DNA of 64,000 nt from Mucilaginibacter hurinus. Its GTDB lineage: Bacteria; Bacteroidota; Bacteroidia; Sphingobacteriales; Sphingobacteriaceae. This document shows positions 8,784-18,455 of the stretch, in pieces. The position numbers and the translations under genes were made by a program. The notes under the pieces are model-generated. The model was given only the letters and a program-made list of their open reading frames with translations. It ran no database searches and was not told where the DNA came from. The stretch spans positions 124,001 through 188,000 of the forward strand of contig NZ_QGDC01000005.1 in the NCBI RefSeq assembly GCF_003324525.1. The letters run 5' to 3'. The first letter of the stretch is position 1, and every line of letters starts with the position of its first letter.

Positions 8784-10220
8784 CTAAAATTCCGCGTTCT
8801 TCGGGAACCGTGGGAAAGGGATTACATCCCGTATGTTACCCATGCCCGTAACAAATAATACTAAACGCTCAAATCCTAAACCAAAACCGGCATGCGGGCA
8901 GCCGCCAAAACGACGGGTGTCCAGGTACCACCAAAGTTCATCTTTTGGGATACCTATCTCGTCCATGCGTTGCTCCAGTTTTTCTAAACGTTCTTCGCGC
9001 TGTGAACCGCCTACTATCTCGCCAATGCCCGGGAAAAGAATGTCCATGGCAGCTACCGTTTTTCCGTCATCATTCTGGCGCATGTAGAAAGATTTTATTT
9101 CCTTGGGATAATCTGTTAATATCACCGGTTTCTTAAAATGCTTTTCAACAAGATAACGCTCATGTTCTGACTGGAGGTCGGTGCCCCAGCCTTCAACCAG
9201 GAACTGGAACTTTTTCTTTTTGTTTGGCGTCGAATCTTTTAATATATCAATAGCCTCGGTATAGGTAAGGCGCTCAAAATCATTATCCAGGCAAAACTGC
9301 AGTTTTTCAAGCAGGGTCATTTCACTGCGCTCGTTTTGTGGTTTCTGCTTTTCTTCATCAAGCAGCCGGGTACTTAAAAACTCAAGGTCATCTTTATTTT
9401 TATCCAGCGCGTACTTAATAACGTATTTCAACAATGCCTCGGCAGTATCCATATTGTCTGTAATATCTGCAAACGCCATCTCAGGTTCTATCATCCAAAA
9501 CTCCGCCAAATGGCGTGTGGTGTTGGAGTTTTCCGCACGAAAAGTAGGACCGAAAGTATAGATATCGCTTAATGCCATAGCACCCAACTCGCCTTCTAAC
9601 TGGCCGGAAACGGTAAGATTAGTAGCCCGCCCAAAAAAGTCTTGCTTGTAATCTATCTCCCCATTCTCGGTTTTCGGTATATTCTCCAGGTCGAAGTTAG
9701 TGACGTGGAAGGTCTCGCCCGCGCCTTCGGCGTCTGAGGCAGTTATTACGGGTGTATGGAGGTACACAAAACCTCTTTCCTGGAAAAACTGGTGAATGGC
9801 AAACGACAATGTATTACGTACTCTGAATATTGCGCCAAATGTAGTGGTGCGAAATCGTAAGTGTGCTATTTCGCGCAAAAACTCCAGGCTGTGCTTTTTA
9901 GGCTGCAAAGGATATTTCTCAGGGTCACTATCGCCCAGTATTTCTATCTCTTTGGCTTTTATATCAATCTTTTGTCCCTTGCCTAATGACGGTACAACGG
10001 TACCCGTAACGCTTAATGCGGCGCCCGTTGTTATGCGTTTAAGTAGGGCTGCATCGGTGTTTTCAAAGTCGACAACAATTTGTACATTATTATTGGTTGA
10101 GCCGTCGTTTAAAGCTATAAACTGGTTGTTGCGGAAAGTACGTACCCATCCTTTAACCGTTACATCTACGTTGGTTTCATCACTCTCCAGCAATGCCTTA
10201 ATTTTTGTGCGCGTGCTCAT
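8784..10220 (-). CDS. asnS: Asparaginyl-tRNA synthetase
   Basis: Class II aminoacyl-tRNA synthetase charging tRNA-Asn. The N-terminal OB-fold anticodon-binding domain ([20 protein letters not shown], about residues 20-40) is followed by the catalytic core. Motif 2 is [21 protein letters not shown] and motif 3 is [13 protein letters not shown], close to the C-terminus and ending in the usual IPFPRFP. The product is 478 aa, standard for AsnRS; the Asn-type VSGQLEGE stretch separates it from AspRS. The ATG at 10220 is preferred over an in-frame TTG at 10229. A TAnnTTTG-type -10 element lies about 23 bases upstream, next to a palindromic repeat shared with the divergent permease gene. Confidence 0.96.
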   Translation of the reverse strand: MSTRTKIKALLESDETNVDVTVKGWVRTFRNNQFIALNDGSTNNNVQIVVDFENTDAALLKRITTGAALSVTGTVVPSLGKGQKIDIKAKEIEILGDSDPEKYPLQPKKHSLEFLREIAHLRFRTTTFGAIFRVRNTLSFAIHQFFQERGFVYLHTPVITASDAEGAGETFHVTNFDLENIPKTENGEIDYKQDFFGRATNLTVSGQLEGELGAMALSDIYTFGPTFRAENSNTTRHLAEFWMIEPEMAFADITDNMDTAEALLKYVIKYALDKNKDDLEFLSTRLLDEEKQKPQNERSEMTLLEKLQFCLDNDFERLTYTEAIDILKDSTPNKKKKFQFLVEGWGTDLQSEHERYLVEKHFKKPVILTDYPKEIKSFYMRQNDDGKTVAAMDILFPGIGEIVGGSQREERLEKLEQRMDEIGIPKDELWWYLDTRRFGGCPHAGFGLGFERLVLFVTGMGNIRDVIPFPRFPKNAEF

Positions 10221-10243
10221 AGTATTCAATTGTATCTGAGCGG

Positions 10244-10276
10244 CAAAAATACAAATCTGTATCAGAATTTACAGAA
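10244..10276 (-). promoter_or_regulatory. Probable asnS promoter
   Basis: On the minus strand a Bacteroidota -7 box TATTTTTG (10251-10244) is preceded, 20 bases upstream, by TTCTG (10276-10272) as a weak -33 box. The -33 element falls inside the left arm of the palindromic repeat. Confidence 0.45.
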
Positions 10277-10351
10277 TTATAGAATTAACAGGATATATCA
10301 GTAGCATTAAAAATTTAATTCTAAAGATTCTATAATTCTGCAAATTCTGAT
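10261..10351. repeat. Palindromic repeat element with AGAATT units
   Basis: Two 26-base arms, 10261-10286 and 10326-10351, are reverse complements with 24 of 26 positions matching and a 39-base loop. Each arm is built from three AGAATT units spaced 8-9 bases apart. The element fills the gap between asnS and the divergent permease and overlaps the -33 regions of both promoters. It could be a dispersed palindromic element, a shared operator, or both. Confidence 0.75.
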
Positions 10352-10375
10352 TCAAGACAATATTACCTAAGTTTG
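10345..10375 (+). promoter_or_regulatory. Probable promoter of the EamA gene
   Basis: TTCTG (10345-10349), an 18-base spacer and TAAGTTTG (10368-10375) match the Bacteroidota -33/-7 pattern. The -7 box ends only 7 bases before the ATG at 10383, so the transcript should have almost no leader. Confidence 0.5.
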
Positions 10376-10382
10376 TATTGCT

Positions 10383-11255
10383 ATGAAGCTCAACCCCAAA
10401 GTAGCCCTTGTTGCAGGGCTGCTGTTCATATCCTTTTATCCCATTTTTATTAAACTGGCTGACGAACCGCCCTTTACTGCGGCGTTTTACCGCATTTTTA
10501 CCGGGTGGCTGTTTCTGCTGCCCTATTGCTTAAAATATAAACTCTACCGCATAAGCCGTAAAGATATGTGGATGGCTATGCTGGCAGGCGTAATATTTGC
10601 GGCCGACATTGCTACCTGGAATATGTCTATGTCAAAAATCAGCGCTACTATATCAACGCTGGTAGCCTGTTGCGCGCCGGTTTGGGTAGGTTTAATATCC
10701 TGGCTGGTTTTAAAGAAAAAATCCAGCTGGTTGTTTTGGCTAGGTACTATTGTATCTATTGTAGGCATGGTTGTTTTGGTTGGCTATCAAAATGTGCTTA
10801 ACCTGCACATCAACGCGGGTATTTTGCTTGCAACGCTTACCAGCTTTTTTTACGCCCTGTATATTTTAGTAAGTAAGGGTGTTCTGCGTCGCCTTAAGCC
10901 TGTAACGTTTATGTTTTACAGCATGATAGGTGCGGGAATTTTTTTGCTCGGGGGCGCTTTACTGCAAGGTGATGAGCTTATATGCTTTAGCGGGTCATCA
11001 TGGTTTTACTTTATAGCTATGGGGGTTATGTCGCAGGTATTGGGCTGGTTATCGTTAAGCCACGCGTTGAAGTACCTGCCGCCTACAGAGGTATCCATCA
11101 CCCTTCTTAGTCAAACGGTTACTACCGGCCTGCTGGCTGTTTGGTTGCTTAACGAAAATTTAGACACAGCGGAGATTATTGGGAGCAGCATTGTGCTGGT
11201 AGGCATTGCAATAACATTTTTAAAGCCTAACAATGCAAATAAAATTGTAAATTAA
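10383..11255 (+). CDS. EamA/DMT-family permease
   Basis: An inner-membrane transporter of the drug/metabolite superfamily with ten predicted membrane helices arranged as two EamA repeats. The first repeat is about residues 5-135 and the second about 148-285, with the typical end helices ALKYLPPTEVSITLLSQTVTT and LLNENLDTAEIIGSSIVLVGIAI. At 290 aa it has the usual family length. EamA proteins export or import metabolites such as amino acids or nucleosides, but no specificity can be assigned. The ATG at 10383 follows a TAAGTTTG box by 7 bases. It is followed by dnaG after 44 bases, which has its own candidate promoter. Confidence 0.88.
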   Translation: MKLNPKVALVAGLLFISFYPIFIKLADEPPFTAAFYRIFTGWLFLLPYCLKYKLYRISRKDMWMAMLAGVIFAADIATWNMSMSKISATISTLVACCAPVWVGLISWLVLKKKSSWLFWLGTIVSIVGMVVLVGYQNVLNLHINAGILLATLTSFFYALYILVSKGVLRRLKPVTFMFYSMIGAGIFLLGGALLQGDELICFSGSSWFYFIAMGVMSQVLGWLSLSHALKYLPPTEVSITLLSQTVTTGLLAVWLLNENLDTAEIIGSSIVLVGIAITFLKPNNANKIVN

Positions 11256-11257
11256 CT

Positions 11258-11293
11258 TTTGTAACAGGTAAAAGCTCAATTGCTATAACTTTG
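11258..11293 (+). promoter_or_regulatory. Probable dnaG promoter
   Basis: TTTG (11258-11261), a 24-base spacer and TAACTTTG (11286-11293). The spacer is slightly long, but the -7 match is perfect. The ATG at 11300 begins 6 bases after the -7 box, implying a leaderless or nearly leaderless mRNA. Confidence 0.5.
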
Positions 11294-11299
11294 CAAAAT

Positions 11300-13243
11300 A
11301 TGATCACCAAAACTACCGTAGACCGTATTATGGAGGCCACCGATATTGCGGAGGTGATTGGCGATTTTGTGCAGTTAAAAAAGCGTGGTGCAAATTACGT
11401 AGGGCTTTCGCCTTTCGCTAACGAGCGAACCCCATCATTTACGGTGTCACCGGCAAAGGGCATTTTTAAAGATTTCTCATCAGGTAAGGGCGGTTCGGCT
11501 ATTACCTTTTTAATGGAGCATGAAAAGTTCACTTACCCCGAGGCACTTAATTGGCTGGCCAAAAAGTATGGAATTGAGGTTGAAGAAACAGTAGATACCA
11601 CAGAGAACCGTGAAGAGGAAAATCACCGCGAAAGCCTGATGATCGTCTCTGGTTTTGCTGCCAAATTTTTCCAGGAAAGCATGTGGGAAACGGATGAGGG
11701 TAAAAGCATCGGTCTTAGCTATTTTAAGGAGCGCGGATTTACTACAGAAACTATAAAAAAGTTTGAGTTGGGCTACTCGCCCGATCAATGGGAGGCTTTT
11801 AGCAGTCATGCGCTTAAAGAGGGTTACCAGCAGCAGTTCCTGGTAGAGAGCGGGCTGTCTGTACTTAGGGATAATGGCAGTTTGTACGACCGTTATCGCG
11901 GCCGGGTAATGTTTCCTATACATAGCTTTACCGGCCGCGTTATCGCATTTGGCGGCCGTACACTCAAAAACGATAAGAGCGTACCAAAGTATGTTAACTC
12001 CCCTGAGTCGGAGATCTATCATAAGTCTAACATCCTGTACGGGTTATACTTTGCCAAAAAAGCTATTCGCGATGAGGATAACTGCTATTTGGTTGAAGGT
12101 TATGCCGACGTACTATCGGTACACCAGGCGGGTATAGAGAATGTGGTGGCATCCTCGGGCACATCATTAACTGTTGAGCAGATTAGGCTTATAAGCAGGT
12201 TTACCAAAAACATCACCATATTATATGATGGGGATGCAGCCGGCATTAAAGCCTCTCTTCGCGGGCTGGATATGATACTTGAAGAGGGGCTGAATGTAAA
12301 GGTAGTGCTGTTTCCGGACGGTGATGACCCGGACAGTTATGTGCGTAAAGTAGGCACCAATGCCTTTAAAAAGCACATAGACGAAAACAAGAAGGACTTT
12401 ATTTTATATAAAACCGACATCTTGCTGAAGGAGGCCGGTACTGACCCTATCCGTAAAGCGGATGTTATACGCGAGGTGGTGGAGAGTATTGCGAAAATAC
12501 CCGATTCCATTAAGGCATCGGTGTTTATTAAAGAGTGCTCGCATATTATGCAGATAGATGAGCGCTCGCTGCTATCTGAATTAAATAAAATGCGGCTGGC
12601 GAAAGCCCGTAAGGATGGACAGCAGCAAGGTAATCGAACATCACGGCAAACCCCCAACCCTGATATGCCGCCGGAAGATTTATTCCTGGATGAGCCCCAG
12701 GAGATAAAAAAGCAGGAGGATTATAACCAGGAAAAAGAAATTATCAGGCTGCTGCTGCTGTATGGTAGCCGTATGATTGATTGGGACGGTATTGCCAATA
12801 CCTATATTGGCCCTTTTATGATAGCTGAGCTTAGCGATGTGACTTTTGAAAATGATGCCTGCAAGGCCTTTGTTGAAGACTACCGGAAAGAAGTTGAAAA
12901 CGGTGTACTACCGGATGAGCAGTACTTTATTCATCATGCCAGTAAAGATGTGGTGGATTTAGCAGTTACTCAACTGGCCACTAAATATACCCTTAGCGAT
13001 AATTGGTATGAGATGCATAAGATACACGTAAGTGATGAACAGGCTAACATGAAGGCTACCGTTTTGGGGGGCATATTTCATCTTAAAAAGCATAAGGTTG
13101 GTAAAATACTTGAAAACCTGCGTAACGAATTGCAAACCACCAGTAATGAGCATGACCAGGAAATATTGCTAAACCAATACATGCGGATGAAGAAGGTAGA
13201 AAAGCATATATCAGACTACCTTGGCTCGGTGATAATTAAATAA
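11300..13243 (+). CDS. dnaG: DNA primase DnaG without zinc ligands
   Basis: Synthesises RNA primers at the replication fork. The order is the N-terminal CHC2 zinc-finger-like domain (about residues 1-100), the RNA-polymerase/TOPRIM core (Glu266 in VEGYADV, Asp310 and Asp312 in YDGDAAG) and a C-terminal DnaB-interacting region (about 470-647). The zinc domain fold is kept (GLSPFANERTPSF, KGIFKDFSSGKGG), yet all four ligands of the usual Cys-His-Cys-Cys set are replaced. They read Ser37, Ala40, Asp58 and Ser61, with exactly the canonical 3-18-3 spacing. The product is 647 aa. The ATG at 11300 is taken rather than TTG at 11291, which lies inside the -7 box. yraN starts one base after the stop. 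Confidence 0.95.
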   Translation: MITKTTVDRIMEATDIAEVIGDFVQLKKRGANYVGLSPFANERTPSFTVSPAKGIFKDFSSGKGGSAITFLMEHEKFTYPEALNWLAKKYGIEVEETVDTTENREEENHRESLMIVSGFAAKFFQESMWETDEGKSIGLSYFKERGFTTETIKKFELGYSPDQWEAFSSHALKEGYQQQFLVESGLSVLRDNGSLYDRYRGRVMFPIHSFTGRVIAFGGRTLKNDKSVPKYVNSPESEIYHKSNILYGLYFAKKAIRDEDNCYLVEGYADVLSVHQAGIENVVASSGTSLTVEQIRLISRFTKNITILYDGDAAGIKASLRGLDMILEEGLNVKVVLFPDGDDPDSYVRKVGTNAFKKHIDENKKDFILYKTDILLKEAGTDPIRKADVIREVVESIAKIPDSIKASVFIKECSHIMQIDERSLLSELNKMRLAKARKDGQQQGNRTSRQTPNPDMPPEDLFLDEPQEIKKQEDYNQEKEIIRLLLLYGSRMIDWDGIANTYIGPFMIAELSDVTFENDACKAFVEDYRKEVENGVLPDEQYFIHHASKDVVDLAVTQLATKYTLSDNWYEMHKIHVSDEQANMKATVLGGIFHLKKHKVGKILENLRNELQTTSNEHDQEILLNQYMRMKKVEKHISDYLGSVIIK

Positions 13244-13244
13244 T

Positions 13245-13613
13245 ATGGCCGGGCATAATGATCTTGGCCGCCAGGGTGAAACAATAGCTAAAACTTACCT
13301 GGAAAGCCATGGATACGAAATACTTGACGAGAACTGGTGTCACGGCAAAGCCGAAGTTGACCTTATTGGTTATAAAGACGGCATTATTATATTTGTCGAG
13401 GTAAAAACGCGTACCGGAACAGGTTTTGGCATGCCTGAGGACTTTGTGGATATGCGTAAGCAACGCCTGCTGACAGAAGCGGCAGACGAGTATATTTATT
13501 TAATGAACCACCAGGGCGAAGTGCGGTTTGATATAATTGCAATACTATTTAATAAAAACGTCACTTATACGTTAAAGCATATTGAGGATGCCTTTTGGCC
13601 ATCAGCAGAGTAA
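13245..13613 (+). CDS. yraN: YraN/UPF0102 nuclease-fold protein
   Basis: A 122-aa protein of the UPF0102 family, which has the restriction-endonuclease-like fold seen in Holliday-junction resolvases. It has the N-terminal GRQGETIAKTYLESHGYEIL segment, the core EVDLIGYKDG and the FVEVKTRTG strand, giving the D-(x)n-ExK metal-binding pattern. The biochemical role of the family is not settled. It is directly behind dnaG (one base between stop and start), so the two should be cotranscribed. A link to replication or repair is suggested by fold and context only. Confidence 0.88.
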   Translation: MAGHNDLGRQGETIAKTYLESHGYEILDENWCHGKAEVDLIGYKDGIIIFVEVKTRTGTGFGMPEDFVDMRKQRLLTEAADEYIYLMNHQGEVRFDIIAILFNKNVTYTLKHIEDAFWPSAE

Positions 13614-13617
13614 ATTT

Positions 13618-14700
13618 ATGAAGAACAGATTAAGTACAATTTTAGCCGCTGCGATTTTATTGACTGCTGGCTGTAAACAGGATAAACAAATAACAGAATT
13701 TACCATCAGCCCTGAAGCTGGTACAACTTACAACTCCGGCAAAGATGTTACGGTAAAGGTAAATTTTCCGGCTGATGCCAAAGTTGATTCAGTAGTATAC
13801 CTGGTTGATTCTGTTCGGATTTTATCACGCAACGATACTCAGTCGGTCAGCATAAAAACGGATGGTATGAAACTGGGCAGCAAGGTAATTACCGCCCGGG
13901 TGTTTGAAGGCACAACCCATCATGAAACATCTACCAATATAGTGGTGCTGGCGGCAAAAGCGCCCGAGCTGTTAAGCTTTGTAGTTGAGAAGGTTTTTCC
14001 GCACGATACAAGTTCATATACCGAAGGGCTGGAGTTTCATGATGGCTTTTTATATGAAAGCGATGGTGGTTACCTGGAACCACCGCCTGAATCCATAGTG
14101 GATGGACAATCCAGTTTGCGTAAAGTTGACCTGGCTACGGGTAAAGTAGTTCAATCAGTATTGAACGATCCTAAAGTTTTTGCTGAAGGCATCACTATAG
14201 TTGGCGATAAGATTATCCAGTTAACCTATCGGGAAAAAACAGGGTACGTATATGATAAAAAAACCTTCAAGCTCCTTAACACATTTTCATATACAGCAGG
14301 CCGCGAAGGCTGGGGTTTGGCCTTTGATGGCGAAAAAATATATAACACCGATGGTACCAACCGCATATTGATACTGGACAAGGACAATTACCGTCAGATC
14401 GACTATATCGACGTTTACGATAATGAGAAACAAATAGATATGGTAAACGAACTTGAATATATTGACGGAAAACTATACGGCAATGTTTACCAGAGCAACG
14501 ATATTTTAATCATCGACCCTAAAACAGGTGCGGTATTGCAAAAAGCAGATATGAGCAAACTGTACCCATCATATGCACGCAATGACAACGCCGATGTGTT
14601 AAACGGCATTGCCTGGGACGCAAAAGGTAAACGGCTGTTTGTTACCGGGAAAAAGTGGGATAAATTGTTCCAGGTAAAACTTCTTCCTGCTGCAAAGTAG
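13618..14700 (+). CDS. Glutaminyl-peptide cyclotransferase, lipoprotein
   Basis: Resembles the plant/bacterial type of glutamine cyclotransferase, a five-bladed beta-propeller that turns N-terminal Gln of peptides into pyroglutamate. The ATG at 13618 gives a lipoprotein signal with lipobox LTAGC (Cys19), so it is anchored in a membrane facing the periplasm. Residues about 25-110 form an Ig-like extension, and the propeller starts at FPHDTSSYTEGLEFHDGFLYESDG. Conserved pieces include EGITIVGDKIIQLTYREKTG, EGWGLAFDGEKIYNTDGTN, VNELEYIDGKLYGNVYQSN and VLNGIAWDAKGKRLFVTGKKWDKLF. The 360-aa length fits the lipoprotein form common in Bacteroidota. An earlier in-frame ATG at 13582 overlaps yraN and would bury the signal. 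Confidence 0.9.
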   Translation: MKNRLSTILAAAILLTAGCKQDKQITEFTISPEAGTTYNSGKDVTVKVNFPADAKVDSVVYLVDSVRILSRNDTQSVSIKTDGMKLGSKVITARVFEGTTHHETSTNIVVLAAKAPELLSFVVEKVFPHDTSSYTEGLEFHDGFLYESDGGYLEPPPESIVDGQSSLRKVDLATGKVVQSVLNDPKVFAEGITIVGDKIIQLTYREKTGYVYDKKTFKLLNTFSYTAGREGWGLAFDGEKIYNTDGTNRILILDKDNYRQIDYIDVYDNEKQIDMVNELEYIDGKLYGNVYQSNDILIIDPKTGAVLQKADMSKLYPSYARNDNADVLNGIAWDAKGKRLFVTGKKWDKLFQVKLLPAAK

Positions 14701-14733
14701 TCGCTTTAGCTGTTTGACAACATCATACGCTAC

Positions 14734-14811
14734 TTGCGAGGGACGAAGCAATCTATGGACTATCCAGGCTACTTAATCGCGCATATTTAGAGGTTGCTTC
14801 GTACCTCGCAA
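14734..14811. repeat. Inverted-repeat intergenic element
   Basis: Arms 14734-14754 (TTGCGAGGGACGAAGCAATCT) and 14791-14811 are reverse complements at 19 of 21 positions, separated by 36 bases. The element lies in the 148-bp gap between the convergent cyclotransferase and pgi genes. Its form (GC-rich palindromic arms with a variable centre, between convergent genes) is that of dispersed REP-like elements. A further CGCAAGGACGAA piece continues beyond the right arm. Confidence 0.75.
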
Positions 14812-14848
14812 GGACGAATGAGGGTAGCCAACAAACAGTAAAATTGAC

Positions 14849-16522
<1,674 letters not shown>

Positions 16523-16648
16523 AAATTTTAGACAGCAAAACTGCTTTTAAATAACATAAACAGGTTTTAATACTTATTAAGTAAACATACATAGTGTTAT
16601 GTATAAACTAAGTAAATTATAATTTTTACAATACAATTGAATTTTAAT

Positions 16649-16681
16649 TTTGAAAATTAAAAATTTTATTTAATATATTTG
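16649..16681 (+). promoter_or_regulatory. Promoter of the 145-aa protein gene
   Basis: TTTG (16649-16652), a 21-base spacer and TATATTTG (16674-16681) give one of the best matches to the Bacteroidota consensus in this window. The predicted leader is about 58 bases. The surrounding 250-bp gap is very AT-rich and holds no other recognisable feature. Confidence 0.65.
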
Positions 16682-16744
16682 TTGTATTGATAATCAATAT
16701 AGCGTTTTATAATCAAATTGACAATCTGCTAAATCTTAAAAGAA

Positions 16745-17182
16745 ATGTTTGAGAAACTTTTTCTTCTTGTAAAAGATAACGCCGGGATGGCTGTTATAGA
16801 TAATCCTGTGATTCCTGTTAAATATCATGAAGCGGTTATTAACGAGGCATCAAGTTCTATTATTGAGGTTTTGAAAACGCAGGTTGAAGGCGGTAAGATT
16901 AAAGACCTGATTAAATATTTTAAATATCCGGCTATTTACCAGGCGCCGGTTGTGTCGGTAGTGGTAAATAAGTTTGCTAACAGGCTAAATAAATACTATG
17001 GCATTGAGCCGGCTGCAGCCATCACAACGGCCAGAAATCTTATTCCGGCGGTAATGCAACAATTAGTGGAGCAATCGCAAAACGGCCAAAACACAGATTT
17101 CGGACTAGCTAATTTCTTGTCAAAATTTACAGGTGAAAGCGCAAGCATTAATACGCTTGTTAATAAATTGGTTGCCGCCTAA
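16745..17182 (+). CDS. Small helical protein of unknown function
   Basis: I do not recognise this 145-aa family. There is no signal peptide or strong membrane helix; most of the sequence is predicted amphipathic helix. Two segments are hydrophobic (IYQAPVVSVVVNKFANRL and AAAITTARNLIPAVMQQLV), and the C-terminal ending FLSKFTGESASINTLVNKLV resembles a short packing helix. The gene stands alone between its own strong promoter (16649-16681) and a strong hairpin terminator (17220-17253), so it is a monocistronic unit. Coding character looks good: balanced composition and no frame breaks. Confidence 0.75.
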   Translation: MFEKLFLLVKDNAGMAVIDNPVIPVKYHEAVINEASSSIIEVLKTQVEGGKIKDLIKYFKYPAIYQAPVVSVVVNKFANRLNKYYGIEPAAAITTARNLIPAVMQQLVEQSQNGQNTDFGLANFLSKFTGESASINTLVNKLVAA

Positions 17183-17219
17183 GTCTTCCTATATCTTCCT
17201 GAAGGGAGAATCTGATATA

Positions 17220-17260
17220 AAGAAAAGCTTGCAGCATATTGCAGGCTTTTCTTATTTTAC
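17220..17260 (+). terminator. Strong hairpin terminator
   Basis: Arms 17220-17233 and 17240-17253 pair over 14 positions (13 Watson-Crick plus one G-T) with a six-base loop, and the 3' side runs into TTATTTTA. It ends the 145-aa protein gene ahead of prfB. Confidence 0.8.
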
Positions 17261-17295
17261 TGGTCTCTTATCACCAACCTCTAATCACTAAACAT

Positions 17296-17303
17296 TATAT
17301 TTG
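17296..17303 (+). promoter_or_regulatory. prfB -7 box, four bases before the ATG
   Basis: TATATTTG fits TAnnTTTG exactly, and only CCAT separates it from the ATG at 17308. If this is the promoter, the prfB transcript is leaderless. No convincing TTG was seen at the -33 position. Confidence 0.45.
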
Positions 17304-17307
17304 CCAT

Positions 17308-18397
17308 ATGACCAAAGAACAGATACAGGATTTGAGGGATAGAACAGCTTCCCTGAGGAGGCATCTTTGACATTGATGCCAAGCTTGAAAAACTAAGTGA
17401 AGAACAGGAAATAACTGTCGGCCCCCATTTTTGGGACTCACCTAAAGAAGCCGAAAAGGTATTAGCCTCTATTAAAGCAAAAAAAGTGTGGACGGATGCG
17501 TACCAGCGTGTTCATTCGGTAGTAGATGATACCGGCGTATTGTTTGAATTTTTTCAAAGCGGCGACGCTACCGAGGGTGAAATGCAGGAGCAATATGATA
17601 GCACGCTGAAAGCTATTGAAGAACTGGAGTTTAAAAATATGCTTTCGGCTGAAGAAGACCAGTTGAACGCCGTGTTGCAAATTACCGCCGGCGCCGGCGG
17701 TACCGAAAGTTGCGATTGGGCGGGCATGCTGATGCGTATGTATATTATGTGGGGCGAGAAAAACGGATACAAGGTTACCGAGCAGGACTACCAGGAGGGT
17801 GACGTAGCCGGCGTTAAAACAGTAACACTGCAAATTGAAGGAGAATTCGCTTACGGATATTTAAAGGGCGAAAATGGCGTGCACCGGCTGGTGCGTATAT
17901 CCCCTTTTGATTCAAACGCAAAGCGCCATACTTCGTTCGCATCGGTATATGTTTATCCATTGGTTGATGATACAATTGAAATAGAGATAAACCCAGCAGA
18001 TGTAGAATTTGAAACCTTCCGCTCGGGCGGTGCCGGCGGGCAGAACGTGAATAAAGTAGAAACCGCCGTTCGTTTATATCATAAACCATCCGGAATTATC
18101 ATAAAAAACCAGGAAAGTCGCTCACAATTGCAGAATAAAGATAACGCCATGCGTTTGCTTAAATCGCAGTTATATGAGATAGAAATGCGTAAACGCCAGG
18201 AAACCACTAACGCTATTGAGGGCAGCAAGAAAAAGATAGAGTGGGGTTCGCAAATACGCAACTATGTGCTGCACCCGTATAAACTGGTGAAAGACTTGCG
18301 CACGGATCATGAAACGTCAAACGCCCAGGCTGTACTTGACGGCGAACTGGATGATTTTTTAAAAGCGTATTTGATGGAGTTTGGAGGGACGAAGTAG
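17308..18397 (+). CDS. prfB: Peptide chain release factor 2, programmed +1 frameshift
   Basis: RF2 ends translation at UGA and UAA codons. The gene is read in two frames: 17308-17367 encodes 20 residues up to a UGA at 17368-17370, and after a +1 slip the frame continues at 17369 to the stop at 18397, for about 362 aa in all. The slip site is complete: AGGAGG (17356-17361), a three-base spacer, CTT TGA C, as in the E. coli autoregulatory site. The body has the SPF anticodon-like motif ([11 protein letters not shown]) and the GGQ peptidyl-transferase motif ([16 protein letters not shown]). Low RF2 favours slippage and so more RF2. Its own terminal stop is UAG, read by RF1. Confidence 0.96.
17356..17371 (+). 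promoter_or_regulatory. Programmed +1 frameshift site of prfB
   Basis: The internal Shine-Dalgarno AGGAGG, the three-base spacer CAT, the slippery CTT and the in-frame TGA followed by C form the full frameshift cassette. Spacing equals the E. coli prfB site. The whole downstream protein is in the +1 frame. Confidence 0.93.
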
Positions 18398-18455
18398 TTC
18401 TACTTATGATTGCCGGTTGGTCCGAAACCTTTACTGTCATTGTGAAAACCGTTAA

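Noticed and set aside
11510..12022. A 170-codon minus-strand frame inside dnaG
   Set aside because: It lies wholly antisense to a clearly conserved gene, has unusual composition (many Cys, Tyr and Ile) and no recognisable domain.
17308..17370. prfB looks broken: a 20-codon frame ends in UGA before the main body
   Set aside because: The complete AGGAGG-CTT-TGA-C cassette with exact spacing shows a programmed frameshift, not a pseudogene.
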